Source: Pestalotiopsis fici W106-1
Lineage: Eukaryota; Ascomycota; Sordariomycetes; Amphisphaeriales; Sporocadaceae
NCBI RefSeq assembly: GCF_000516985.1
Contig: NW_006917092.1
Location: 5,512,419-5,576,418, forward strand
DNA: 64,000 nucleotides
Direction: 5' to 3'
Of this stretch, positions 22,544 to 34,367 are shown in pieces. Within the stretch, counting starts at the first letter, position 1. Each line of letters opens with the position of its first letter. The notes beneath the pieces were generated by a model, which did no database searches, was not told the origin of the DNA, and saw nothing but the letters and a program-made list of their open reading frames with translations. The position numbers were made by a program, and so were the translations under genes.

Positions 22544-23769
22544 ATTGGTATGGAGAGTTTCTGATATGCAGAATTGTTTCTGGTCAATTCGAGTGCGGGC
22601 TTGGATTCTCTGAATTGACTTTGTAGCTCGAAGCTTGGTGGTAATATTGATGACAGTTCGCAACTTTATTTATATATCTTAGTAGCTCATGCATATTGAA
22701 GGTGAAGCACAAGTCTCGAATAATACTTCTGATGTCATTACGACATCAGGCCCCGCAGTAGAGTCAATTGCAGCCACAAAGAGAGACAGGTAACTGCTAC
22801 ACTAACAAATATTGTCATGTTGGCATTTGATGTCGGCATTCGCTCATATTTGGACTGCCAGCTAGGTTGGCGCTATAATGAGTTCTGCATTTCTACCTGT
22901 AGTAGGAGATACTACATACTCATAGTATTAGTGGTTGCCGATCGCTCTGCACTAAATGTAGTTTGTACATACAGAGAGGTATGCAACTTGTCAGTAATTT
23001 TGGCATCTTCCAGCTGGGACTACCATAGTTGACGGCACACCTTCGTCCTTTTTCCCTTTACATAGGGTATGGAGCTCACGCCAGATGACTTGACAAATCG
23101 AAAAGACAAAACCGCAAGTTGGGATCTCGCTGTACAAGTATCACAGACTATAACTTATCTCGCCTGTGCTCCATAATGATGCATGTCCTGGGCTTGTACC
23201 ACCACGTCAAGCAAGCATCAAACAAAAGTCCCTCGGAAAGGCTGTAGGGCACTTTCAACCTCAAATTCTACAATCGTCATGCAAAATATGAATTCTCGTG
23301 AGATTTGTCACTGCGATTCCAGATGGTTGCAATATTCCTGAGAATGGACGGTCACGTGTTGCTTGCCCAGGTACCTCCAATACCACCCTGAGAGAGGGGA
23401 CAGATGCATCCGATGTGCTGAGCTTAACGCAACTTTACCCACTTGCACCCACCCGCTAGAGGCACCAGGGGGATGAAACGGGTCAATCAACACCACTGCT
23501 ACTGCCTACCTTAGCCAGGACCTACCGGTACGAGGCATTCCGTAAACTGCCGCTAGGTAGAAGCTCCCCAGGCCTCCCAGCTTATTATTCGTTGCAACAA
23601 GCAACTTACATCCTCGTACTCGAAACCCATATCCAACTGCGCGACGAGCAACAGGCAGCGACACCTGCACGTGTATTTGCGCATTTCGTCGGTCGCTCGC
23701 TGCACATGTGCTTGTAGTGCTGTATAATGCGACTGCCCGACTGACGATATCCGAGCCAGCCCGCGCACA
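22544..23769. other. Divergent promoter region
   Basis: About 1.2 kb with no supported gene, between the DUF1264 gene (-) and the DENN-type gene (+). Several CCTAGGTA/TAGGTA-like words occur around 23370-23560. Confidence 0.5.
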
Positions 23770-25698
23770 ATGGCCGCCTCCCGAAGAGGCCAACCGGAGC
23801 TGCACGTTCGGTTGCCTCCGCGATCCCCGAGTACTGGCACCGGCCTCACCACTGGCACCTCGCTCGCCGCGCCCCAGCAGCTCGACCTCCCGCCCATCTC
23901 GGCCGTCTTCCTCATCGAGTTCGACGTCAAGGCCGGCTACACGCTGACTTGGAAGGCTGCAGAGCCCGGCATTGAGCTCGAGGGCGCCGTCGAGTACAAG
24001 TCCCTGCCCTCGGGCGCGCACACGGTCACCGACGACCTCATATACTTTGTACACGAGCGCTATGCCGGACTGAGCGCCTTTGTCAATGCCCCGATCCAGG
24101 ACACCGAGTCTAGGAATGCTCGCATGTTGGCGGTCGGCGTGCTGGTGCCGCTGAGCTATGGACGGCTCGGACGAGCTTGGAGGCATGCCGAAGGTCTGAA
24201 GGAGATTGCGTCCAAGATGGTTGTCAGCGGGAAAGAGGTCAGCGTATTAGAACAGTATTGGGAGAAGAACAAGGCCCGCGATGAGTCTACAGAGCAGGAC
24301 GCTCGGGCGTCCAAGGAATCTTTGGACTTGCCCTCTGTCACATTCGAGGACCAACCGAAGCCGCCAAAGAAGCAGAAGCATACTAGGCATAGGTCTGCTT
24401 CTGATGGGACAGGACTGCTGGCACCCGGTCACAAGTTGTCGCCGTTCCATCCAGCCTGGAGCTTAACGGCCTTGCTGGATACCTTTGGACCGCTCATTTA
24501 TCCGATACACCGAGCTGCACTATTGCGAAAGCGCATTCTAATTTCATGCCATGCGCCAGTACAAGAAATCTGTAATTTTGGTGAGTATGCAAATCTCTAC
24601 TTTTTTTTGCCATTTCATATCGTCTAACTCGGTTCAGTGTACAATATTTCCATCCTTTCCAACATTCCACTTCCCACATATGAGATTCTTCCTCCAGAAG
24701 GACCCTCGCATCGTCTGCGGCCTCTTTTCAACATAGGAGTCCATGACATTCCCTTCTTGGTCGAGGATGCCAAGTCGAAAAGAAGTGAAGACGAATCTTC
24801 AGATCAAGAGTCGGGGCTAGGTTCCGGATGGATAGCCTGTACTACCGACAGCATCCTCGCCCTCAAGGACACCTTGTGGGATATGTTGATAACCATGCCT
24901 CCACCGCATGCTTCTGCCGGCAAGGTCCGGGCTTGGCCTACCGTCGAGTGTCCACGAGGCGTGCCAGTCAAGGCTACTCAGCGAGATCTCCGCAGATACA
25001 AGGCTCTGCGTACTGGCTTGTCCAGGGTGCAAAACAACAGTAATGTCGTTGCAGAGAGCCCAGAATCACCTAGGCCACCCACTGTTTTAACAAATCCCCA
25101 ACAGCAGACCCAAGACGACCCGAGTCTAGATGAGGCGGAAAAGATTGTCGAGCCGCTCTCGTGGGCGGCACTGGCCTATAACGGCTTCATGTGGTGGGCC
25201 TCGGCTGGAGAACAGGCCCGAGCTGATGAGGTCGAAGAGTCGTCCAATGACGCCTCACTGCTGGCGGAGGTGACGCATCCCAACATGTCAATGCACATGA
25301 CTTCATCCCTTGGGTCCATGAGGCGAACGTCTTCGATTGGCGGTCTCGGAGGACCGCTTCCCATGGACGAGGCGAGGGCTGAACTCGCCATCATAACATA
25401 CTTTCACCGCCTGACCTCGCAGCTCCTCACGAGATTTGCCGAGATTGTAGAGAGCAGCGAGGTGGACGAGGAGGGGGAGCCGAGTAATGAGGATGACGAC
25501 GCTATGCTTCCCGACGAAGTCAGGGAAGACTATGATGGGGCCATTCGAATCAATCCCGAAGAAATCAAATCAATGGGCCTGGATCGCTGGAGTAAGAGCG
25601 ATGCCGAATTTATCCACGAGTTGGCTGATGTATATTTCGGCAGATCGGCCTATGTGGAAGGCAAGCCGGTCGAAGTCTGCGGCGTTCGGGTTTGTTAA
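23770..25698 (+). CDS. LCHN/DENND11-type (DUF2347-DUF4484) DENN protein (2 exons)
   Basis: Exons 23770-24580 and 24638-25698; intron 24581-24637 (57 bp, GTGAGT..TTCAG). The protein has 623 residues. The N-terminal half has the DUF2347 pattern (ISAVFLIEFDVKAGYTLTW, LIYFVHERYAGLSAF) and the segment around the exon junction (PLIYPIHRAALLRKRILI, YNISILSNIPLP) is the DENN-like core. The C-terminal part (ALKDTLWDMLITMPP, WAALAYNGFMWWASAGEQ) matches DUF4484. Acidic and Ser-rich linkers lie between. Family knowledge: related to yeast Anr2 and human DENND11, possible Rab regulators in late secretory traffic; the specific partner is unknown. Confidence 0.88.
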
Positions 25699-26513
25699 AG
25701 GGGAACAGTCTCCCCAATTGTAGACTATTCTGTCGATTTTCCCTGGTATGCTGGACTTGTTTCTTATGGTTGGCGCAAAGTAGAGGCCAAGGCCCAAATT
25801 TCCAGTGATGATTGTATTGCTCCAGAACCCACCTTCATTCCTCAATACGTGATATGTAGTGCGAGTATCCATCCGCCTGTGAAGCAATCCCCTCAGTTCA
25901 AGAGACTACTCGTTTTTGTATATTGATTCCAGGGACACCTGACCACCAACTCGCCCACGATGTTTGAGCTCCCGGTGACCTGCCAAAGCCATATTGGCTG
26001 GATCGTCCACGCTGGTCACGATTATCGGTCTTGACTACGAATGAAAGTCTCCAGGACACCCTTGATCACACAATCAATTTGAAAACGGTTTATAAAGACT
26101 CGCGCACTTGCCTCAATCAGGTGTTGGAGCAGTGCAAATTATCTTGTACTGACGATGCAACATATCATACGCAGGTTGAAATTCGGTGAGTCTGCGTTTA
26201 AACAAACGCTTATACAGAATCTTTTTCCTCGCTCTATTTTCTCCATTTGGGTTATGCGAAGTTGAAACTACCTAGAGAAAGACCCTCTGCACGTCATTCT
26301 CTTTTCAACAGCATGGAGAAGGTCTCAGAATATTATACTAGACACAAGCGCAATGTCCACCACGGGTTCTGATAAGTGCATTGCTCCTCTTCATTGCTCA
26401 CTGGATCATTCTGGACCCCAACTATAAGATGTTGTGCTGATGCTCCATCCTCAGTCTCTTCGATTGCCTAGCTCAAACCCAACTGCACTGGTTTGATTCG
26501 CCGCTCCCAGAAA
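25699..26513. other. Convergent intergenic region
   Basis: About 0.8 kb between the DENN gene and the first twin zinc-cluster gene; no gene supported. Confidence 0.5.
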
Positions 26514-27757
26514 TTATTTTCCAGACCCTTGTGGATATACGGGTCCCCAAGTCCTTTTTCCATGATCTTGTTGATTCACAGGTCCTCTGAACCAGTTTCC
26601 GGAGTCTTGTTGATTTGTGGTTACCCTTTGTTCATGTGTATGATCTGATTGATTCACAGCTCTCATGGACTGGTTTCCAGAGTCTAATTGGATTTCGGTT
26701 CCCCGAGTCCTGTGCATATAATCTGGTTGACTTTCTGCTCCCATGGGCTGGTTTCCAGACCCTTGTGGATATGCAGGTCTCCAAGTCCTCTGTACATGAT
26801 CTTGTTGATTCACAGGTCCTCTGAACCAGTTTCCAGAGTCTTGTTGATTTGCAGTTCCCCTGATTCCATCTATACGCTCTGGTTGACTTGCAACTCCCAT
26901 GAACTGATTTCCAGAGCCTTGGTTTTCGGGTCTCTCTGACCCGCTTGCAAACCCTTGCTGACTTGGTGCTCCTCGAGGTCCGTATGCAGGATTAGAAGGG
27001 ACATAACGTCCGAACATGCTGTCAAAGCTTGGTAGTTGTATATCACCTCTGGATCCGTCTCTGTAGTCTGGTGGATTCGCTGCCTCTCCAACACCGGTAC
27101 CATGGACTTGGGGTGCGGCTGCTCCGGTCCTGGTTGGATCGTTTCGTCTTTCGTATCTCAATACTTGGGGATCCGCAGGTTCTATAGGCCTGTTTCTAGA
27201 GCCGTAAGTTTCCCAGCCACTAAACCCGATCCCAGGATCGCGATGCCTATGCCCTCGTAGCTCGTGTCCAGGATCTGGTTCAGATTGGTTCATAGCCCCA
27301 ACAGGTCCGGAGCCAGAAGCTTGTTCATCCACGCCTCCTCCGGTCCCATCCACACTGCCTCCTTGGCTACCAGGAGCCTCGCTCGGAGCGGGCATGCCCC
27401 AGTTACCGGCTTCATCCAGCGTGCTCTGAAGCCTATCTGTTTGTAGCTCACACTTTGTACCGTGAACTGCGCATCGCGAACACTGTGATGTGACATAGCG
27501 ACATAGGCTCAGCAAGTGTCTCACGCATAGAGCGGCGCCGAGTATGTACTTACAGGATTCTGGCTTGATATATCGCAGTCTGTGACCTTCTCAGCCCTGC
27601 CGCACTCGATACAGCGGTCTTTCAATCGAAACCGTTTAAAATAGTCACATACGATCTCTTGTTGCACGCATCTTCCGCATGCCGGCAGAGCTCTATCGCA
27701 CAAATGACCCACATCCCTTGCTATGCAAGGGCGGCAAATCCCTCGCTGACGGTACAT
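26514..27757 (-). CDS. Twin zinc-cluster protein with five 26-residue repeats (2 exons)
   Basis: Exon 1 is 27554-27757 (68 codons) and exon 2 is 26514-27482; intron 27483-27553 (GTAAGT..CACAG). The protein has 390 residues. Two Zn2Cys6-like clusters lie at the N-terminus: C8-x2-C11-x8-C20-x6-C27-x2-C30-x6-C37, and C49-x2-C52-x8-C61-x7-C69-x2-C72-x6-C79. The first loop has 8 residues where canonical fungal Zn2Cys6 domains have 6. The intron falls inside cluster 2, between Pro68 and Cys69, and splicing is needed to complete it. The rest is Gln/Gly/Ser/Pro-rich and disordered, ending in five 26-residue repeats. No fungal_trans middle region is seen. Possible DNA- or RNA-binding protein (inference). 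Confidence 0.8.
26529..26918 (-). repeat. Five tandem 78-bp (26-residue) coding repeats
   Basis: Units at 26529-26606, 26607-26684, 26685-26762, 26763-26840 and 26841-26918 encode residues 257-386 of the twin zinc-cluster protein. Each starts (G/D)SGN(Q/W) and is exactly 26 residues long. Units 2 and 5, three units (234 bp) apart, are nearly identical, suggesting a later block duplication. Confidence 0.85.
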
Positions 27758-28297
27758 TTTCTGATGACTATTGCCGGGTCAAATTGGTACGTGAGATTTG
27801 TAGTAATGTTCGATATGAGTATGTGTAGTGGATGGAAAATACGTCGAGTAATTCCAATTTACTATGAATGTGCTTTGTTTCCCCGGACCCGGAGCTGCAA
27901 GTAAACCAGGCCCTTCTCTGATGTCATTCGATCGCAGTAGCTTCTCGTGAAATTGACATCTCTTGCCGACTTGGTAGGTACTATGCTCCCACTTCATCCG
28001 GCAGGCACTGTAGGGGTTCTCAACAAGATCGCGCTCGGTGGCACTTCGAGCCCTTCATGTTGATCCTGTGAGGTTCATACAAACTCTGAGTTTTCACCAT
28101 CTTGGCTTCCGTATTCACATTAATCTAAGGTACCATTGATCTCATATTCATTGATGCACTTGGTGGCTCGGATGAATGCGATTCTCAACCCGCACCTGCT
28201 CCGGTGCCACTATCAAAACCATCCTCTCATCTCTCAGAGCATGTATACAGGTGGCTCTTTCCCTTGAGGCCAGTCTCTTTCACCATCTTCAAACCAT
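27758..28297. other. Spacer between the two twin zinc-cluster genes
   Basis: About 0.5 kb; promoter of the 27757 gene and 3' flank of the 28822 gene. No coding sequence supported. Confidence 0.5.
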
Positions 28298-28822
28298 CTA
28301 ATGGCGACCATGTGGTTCAGGAGTTCTCTCAAACTTGACTGGGCCTCCGGATCTGATGACATCATACTGGCCGTCCATGTACTCGTCAAAGCCCATGGTA
28401 TGATCCCAATTGCTTTCCATATACTCGTCGCCCTCATTAGGGTTGATCGGGGCGGACTCGCCACCGCCGTCGTAGATGCATTCCCCGTGGATATTGGCGC
28501 AGTTCTGACAGCGGGGCGTGCGGCCATCACAGAGCCACCACCGGTTGAAGCAGTTTGTGCAGCCCGTCTGAATTGTGGTAAAGGTCTTTTTGACGACGAG
28601 GGGCTCGTTGCGAGGACGATGCCATCTGTAGTTGCACGGAGTGCCTTTCTGGAAACACGGGTTGCAGGCGGGCTTGGCGCCGTCACAGTGTAACTCGCTC
28701 TGCCAGCAGGATAGGCATTCTATTTCATCTGGGCGCTGAGCGGCCTGGCCGCGCTGGTTACCCTGGTTTCTTCGGTTGCGTTGGGGACGCTGGTTATCGC
28801 GATACTGAGCTCTGACTGACAT
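28298..28822 (-). CDS. Small protein with two canonical Zn2Cys6 clusters
   Basis: Single-exon gene of 174 residues from the ATG at 28822. Two Cys clusters have identical spacing C-x2-C-x6-C-x6-C-x2-C-x6-C: C36/C39/C46/C53/C56/C63 and C88/C91/C98/C105/C108/C115. Each has the GAKP/GRTP-type loop Pro of fungal zinc clusters. The N-terminus is rich in Arg, Gln and Asn (NQRPQRNRRNQGNQRGQ) and the C-terminus is acidic. There is no coiled-coil linker or fungal_trans activation region, and at 174 residues it is far shorter than ordinary Zn2Cys6 factors. It lies beside a related two-cluster gene on the same strand. It could be a compact regulator or a competitor of full-size factors (inference). Confidence 0.8.
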   Translation of the reverse strand: MSVRAQYRDNQRPQRNRRNQGNQRGQAAQRPDEIECLSCWQSELHCDGAKPACNPCFQKGTPCNYRWHRPRNEPLVVKKTFTTIQTGCTNCFNRWWLCDGRTPRCQNCANIHGECIYDGGGESAPINPNEGDEYMESNWDHTMGFDEYMDGQYDVIRSGGPVKFERTPEPHGRH

Positions 28823-30960
28823 GATTGGTCTGACCTGTGCTTGGTCGAAGTTGACTTGGCCGTGGTATGACTGATAGGTGTGTGTGTGAAATGGTGCGTG
28901 TAGTTGTGTGTATACAGAAGATATCAAAGCAGTTTCTTGGATATGGGGTTGGTTTATTTATACTTGAACATTTGTGCTATTTAGCAGTTATTCACTTTAT
29001 TTTATCTTCCTATCCACCGTATAATAGCTAATGTGAGTTCAACTACTGGATTGTAGTATAAGATCAGTTATTCCACGCATCCTATCTAGTTAATAAGAGT
29101 GCCTTCTCTGAGAGAAAGAGTGGTTATCTTACAGATCAGTGAATACAACTTCACGGATTCGGGCCTGGAGTCCTATTCATCTACTGTTTCAGACATTATC
29201 TGTAACATAGCCATTTGAACTATTTCCGTACGACCCCGAGCCTTTTCATCAGAATCTATCAAAACTGCATATTATACTTTTTCTGGGGATCTGATGCTTG
29301 CGATCATCAGACGACCATATAGCACGGAAGATTCCTTGTTAACCAATAACATCACGATTCGTGTAGGCGACCGGAATGTTGATCTTGAAGCGAAAACGCG
29401 ATATGGTGTCAACGGAAAGGAGACGCTTGTCCAAAATAAGATTGACGTACAGAATTCCGCAACAGATGTATTGATCGTTTGCTTGATAACAACGCCGAGG
29501 TTGAGTGACATGTTCAATGCAGCGGACAGTATAAATCTTGGAAGAAAGCTCGAAGCAAAATTGGTACAGGTTGAATCATGGCAGTCTGCCTCGGAGCACT
29601 ATCGTTCAACGTCCGCCGTTGCTGTTATTTAGTTTTAGAAACCCAGTGAGGCCATGGGAATCACGTGGGATTAATCAAAATTGTAGTCGTGGGTAGTTTA
29701 CTTCATTGGAAGTCTTGGATGTCTAGAACATGGGAAAGATTCAACGATGCGGCAAACGAGACAGTCCGTAGATACCGAACAAGATCTCGTAAAGTAGCCC
29801 GCAGACATTGCGTCCATAATATGAGGATTGTTAAAAAACAGGAAAACTCTTTCAAGCCTGCTTCAATGAGAAGTTTGACGACCCCTCGACTGCCAGCGAA
29901 TTATTCTCACCCGTGGTTTGCTCTCTTCGATCTCTGGTGTTCCATGTGGAACCAAACTTTTCAATCCAGCTTTTAGATCAGATTCTCTCTTGTACTTTTA
30001 TAGAATGGGGTTTGTAGGATTTATTTAATTACATTACTCTGTTTTTTCTTTCTTGGGATACTATTGAGAGGCCACGAATGATAATTCCATGCTTGTCGAT
30101 TCAGGTGTTGAGGGAGATATGAGCGGTTGTTGTAATAAACTTTCCAGAATTGGAAATTTCGTATACTCGTAGGTGGATCAGGGTTCTCGATTGTAACACA
30201 AAGTACCCGAACATGGAGTAAATCACAAAAGGTTTCGCTTTGCACGTGCGCCTGAGTCGCATTCTGGCTTTTCAGGGTCCAAAATCAATAAGAGCCAACC
30301 TAACATGTATAAAATGCGTTAAAATGGATAAATTGTAGCTGTGCAAAAACACTGGAATGCTAAAGCAATACACAAAACAAAACCCGTGCAACTTTTGGGA
30401 CGCTATGATACAGAGTATGTACTCTGTACATCAATTGGGAAAAACATTGAAAAGGGACCCTGCAGTTCTGGGTGCAGTGGTTTGGAGTAAGCAAGGTTAA
30501 AAACACATTGGCGCATGTACCTAGGGTAGGCCGGGTGGACTGGCCGGGGTTTCCCTAGCGGCAATCTGGTGGCTCCCCCAGGCGGCAAACCCACCTAACA
30601 CAAAACCTTACTTTCCTTAGCCGGATTATTATTTCGCCCGGGCGTTCGCATTTTTTAGGAGGCCACGATTCATCAGTGAGACGGGCGGCATCAGCCATTG
30701 GCCAGACAGACAATTGGTTTAGCGCGCCTCCCCCGACACCTGGTCTCAATGGGGCTACGTAGCTACTTCTAAATTGCGGCAACGTATTTCATAAGGCAAA
30801 ACCACCTTGAACCACCTGCTGCTTGCTACCCAGCTCCAACCAGCAAGCAAGCGAGCAAGCAAGCAAGCAGACAGATTGACAGACAAAATCTGTCGAGGAA
30901 CATTTTTGGACGGACAGACGGACAACTCCATCACATCCTCACATCTGCTGTCTGCCCATC
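28823..30960. other. Long AT-rich intergenic region
   Basis: About 2.1 kb, strongly AT-rich in 28960-30400, then GC-richer near the SEC63 promoter. Open frames at 29294-29632 (+) and 29272-29517 (-) overlap and neither has a recognisable motif. An AAGC-type microsatellite lies at 30842-30870. Confidence 0.5.
30842..30870. repeat. CAAG/AAGC microsatellite in the SEC63 leader
   Basis: Imperfect tetranucleotide AAGC repeat about 90 bp upstream of the SEC63 ATG. Confidence 0.75.
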
Positions 30961-33120
30961 ATGTCGTCCGACTACAGCTATGACGAGCATGGCACTTTCT
31001 ACCCCTTCTTCCTCTTTACAATTACTGGCGTCGTCACGCTTCCCTTGACTTACAGCCTTTTGCGCCCCAGCACCGACGCCGCCGCCCTCGCGCCCAGGAT
31101 AAAAAGCGACTACAAGTCGGAGCACCATGCCGTCGTCGACGCTCAGCGTGCTTCGCTGAAGCGCAAGCAGCGCAGGGTCAAGCGCGCCATCGCCGTCATC
31201 CTCGGCTGGGCCATCATGGGCCTCATGTTTTACCTCGTCCTCACCACCCAAGCTACCGTCGCCAAGATATGGAATCGTAAGACCAGCTATACCACTTCTG
31301 CTCCTGATAGTCGCCTGTTCTAGTTCTAACACACACGCGCTCAAACAGCCTACGACATTCTCGGAATACCCGATTCCTACTCGGAAAAGCAAATCAAGTC
31401 CCACTACAAGAAGCTGTCGCTCAAGTTCCATCCCGACAAGGTCAAGCCCGACCCTGCCAAGAATGAGACCCTCGAGATGCTCAATGACAAGTATGTCGAA
31501 TTGACGAAAGCTTACCAAGCTCTCACCGACGAAGAGGTTCGCAACAATTACATCCAGTACGGCCACCCCGATGGCAAGCAAGGTTTCAGCATTGGTATCG
31601 CCTTGCCCAAGTTCATTGTGTCCGATGGCAACGGCAAGTATGTTGTTCTGGTCTATGGTCTGCTCCTCGGCGTGCTTCTTCCCTACCTGGTTGGTTCCTG
31701 GTGGTACGGCACTCAGCGAATGTCCAAGGAGGGCGTCCTGATTGATAGTGCTGGCCGTCTGTTCCGCGAGTACGAGGACAGCGACGAAGAGGGTCGTCTC
31801 ATTGCTGCTCTCAGCACCGGAAAGGAGTTTGAGGAAAAGCTCAAGGGTCAAAATGCCGAATCTGGTCTCTCTAAGATTGAGTCGAGAATTCAGGCTGCTG
31901 GTATACTATCTACAAAGGATCAAGAGAAGCTGGAGAGTCTCGACGGAGTGAGAAGAAAGGTCCTCGCCCTCTTGTGGGCTTACCTCGGTCGCGTGGATCT
32001 CGACGATCAAGCTCTTGAAAACGCCAAGTACATGGTTGCCCCGATTGCTGTCGCGCTTGCGCAGTCATACAATGCCATTGCGCTCGCATACGGCAACACC
32101 AAGGCCATTCTGTCATCCTACACTACTACGCAACGACTGATCCAGGCAGTGCCACCAAAGGCATCGCCGCTCCTCCAACTCCCTCACTTTACTCCTGAAA
32201 TCGTCTCGGCTGTCGAGGGCGCATCCAAGACCCACATGACCGTCCAACAGTTCATGGATCAGCCTGACGCACAACGTCGCAGTCTTGCCGTGGGCAAGGG
32301 CCTTTTGTCGCCGGATCAGTACAAAGAGGCTGTCCATGTTGCCACTCAACTGCCACGCTTTGCTGTTGCCAAGGCCTTCTTCAAGGTTACTGGTGAAAAG
32401 TACATCATCCCTTCTTCTCTGGTCAGCTTGGTCGTAAAGGGAAGAATCGTTCCTCCCGGCAGCACCAATGTTCCCGCCGTCAAGGAGGCAGATCTCGAGG
32501 ACCCCGACCCGGTTGAGGGTGACCTCAAGGCTCTCAAGAAGGATGAGGAGGGCGAGAGAGTTCTTCCTCCCTTGGCTTTCGCTCCCCGTTACGCTCGAAA
32601 CCACTCCCCCCGGTGGCACATTTTCTTGACCGACAGCAAGCAAGGCAAGATGGCTGTTCCTCCCTTTACCTTTACCACGTTTGACAAGCCCATCTTTGAC
32701 GCCGACGGAAAACCCACTTTCAACATGCAGACTCTCAAGGCACAATTCGCTGCCCCTCCTGGCCCTGGTCACTACACATTCGTTATGCACGTCATTTGCG
32801 ATGCTTATGTTGGATTTGACACCAAGCTCGAGGTGACCTTGGTGGTTGACGATGCTGCCAAGGCTACTCAGGCCGCAGAGGAGGACGACATTAGCGAGCC
32901 GGAAGAAGGTAAATATTCCACTTATCCCCATGTAACTTTAGACGCACCGGCTAATTCTAAACTAGATTCCCTCGCCGGTCAAATGAATGTTCTGCGCGGC
33001 AACGGAGCACCTACAAAGCCTAGAAAGGCATCTGATTCGGACGAAGACGAGGAGAGTGGCACAGATGAAGAGGTGGACGACACCAGCGATACCAATACCG
33101 ACACCGAGGATGAGTCGTGA
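30961..33120 (+). CDS. SEC63: ER translocation protein Sec63 (3 exons)
   Basis: Exons 30961-31276, 31349-32908 and 32966-33120; introns 72 and 57 bp. The protein has 676 residues. Transmembrane segments lie near residues 13-33 and 78-99, then a DnaJ domain (PYDILGIPDSYSEKQIKSHY.., HPD at 133-135) and a third membrane segment (VVLVYGLLLGVLLPYLVG). The Sec63 Brl domain follows with two helical/Ig-like parts (HSPRWHIFLTDSKQGKM, PGPGHYTFVMHVICDAYVG). The tail is acidic (SDSDEDEESGTDEEVDD), as in yeast Sec63 where it binds Sec62. Role: J-protein partner of BiP/Kar2 at the Sec61 channel, ER membrane. The last intron is a multiple of three and has no stop, but its GCTAAT branch site and conserved EPEEDSLAGQM junction support splicing. 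Confidence 0.95.
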
Positions 33121-34367
33121 AAAAGAGTTGTATATTAGCAGGCTGCATAGGAAAACGGCGTCGGTGGCGTTCAGCGGTGACATAATTCGCCGGATATTGT
33201 CTACTTGTCCCCTGCGCATGACAGGGAAATGATTATAGAAAAATCACTTGTTTCAGCGGTAAATTTTCATGCTGTGTCAATGTGACTAAGTGCTGATCTG
33301 AAGGGAGTGCACTCTTGCAACGTGCTCCCATGTTCTTCATGATCGGCCACTGGCCTCCCAGTGTTGTCGTCAATGGGTGGTATTCACACTCCTCGTACTG
33401 TCACACCCAGGCAATATTCGTTTACTGTGGTCATACGCGGGTGGCAATCCTTTGGCATCGAGACGCTCAGGAAAGACTTATACTTTCGGGCGATCTTTTA
33501 CATGTCAAGATGGCCGATACCAAGGATATTTGCAGGGATAAATCATAGAATTGTATGATAAACGTGCCTCTGTTCTACCTGCTCCACTGAACCAGCTTGA
33601 TATTATAGACCTCGGCTCTACGTTTGTCGTCACATCAAAGAATCATTTCCCCTTAGAAAATAAGCTAAAAGCAATCAGTCCTTGATCAAACATTGATGGC
33701 GACACATACTTTCGATGCACTATACATTGAATAGAATGATCCTGTAGCATTCTTGATGGCAAGGTTTGTGACTTTTGTATATGTGTATGAAAAAACATTC
33801 GATACTGTCAAGCTGTTTCTTGACTTCTGTTTTGGAAAACAGAGAAGCTATATTAAATATAGCACTGATACTCTCAAGTTTACTTTGGCGGATGGAAGCC
33901 AGATTTGCCGCAACATTTTTCGGAATTTCCGAGCCGCGTAGTGTTGGAATAGTAATGAAAAGATCAGGAACTGCCGTCAAGTTCCACGGTGCCCGGAAGC
34001 TGGCCACCAGGGTAAGAGATCACCACGTCTTCTATCAGTCTAGGTTGCATTAACGAAGCTAGTACCTGACATTACATCCGCGCCAATCAGAAGGCTAGAC
34101 TCCGCCAAGGTGTACGAAACAGGCAAAACTATTCAAAACCTACGTAACACTATATTTAATCGCAGTCGGAATTTCCGGCATTGCAGAGCCCTTTCTATAT
34201 ATATTGGACAGTTCAATAGGTATTTAAATAAACAGCAACGATAAGTACTATAAGAAATACTAAAAAAATAAATAAACAAGAAAATATACTGATTTTCTGG
34301 CCCAGACATCCACTCCAAGTCTGCGGCAAAGTACTTGCCTCGTCCCATCCCGTCTAAAACTTCGATT
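33121..34367. other. Intergenic, AT-rich in its right half
   Basis: About 1.25 kb between SEC63 and the GH3 gene. The segment 34130-34290 is very AT-rich. No supported gene. Confidence 0.5.

Noticed and set aside
23506..24186. 226-codon minus-strand open frame
   Set aside because: Antisense to the DENN-type gene and its promoter; Arg/Gly/Ala-rich shadow.
29272..29632. Overlapping open frames on both strands
   Set aside because: No motif, no splice continuity and AT-rich context; neither strand is preferred.
30931..31851. 306-codon minus-strand open frame
   Set aside because: Antisense to SEC63 exons 1-2 and crosses its intron; no motif.
32113..32931. 272-codon minus-strand open frame
   Set aside because: Antisense to SEC63 exon 2; a by-product of codon bias.
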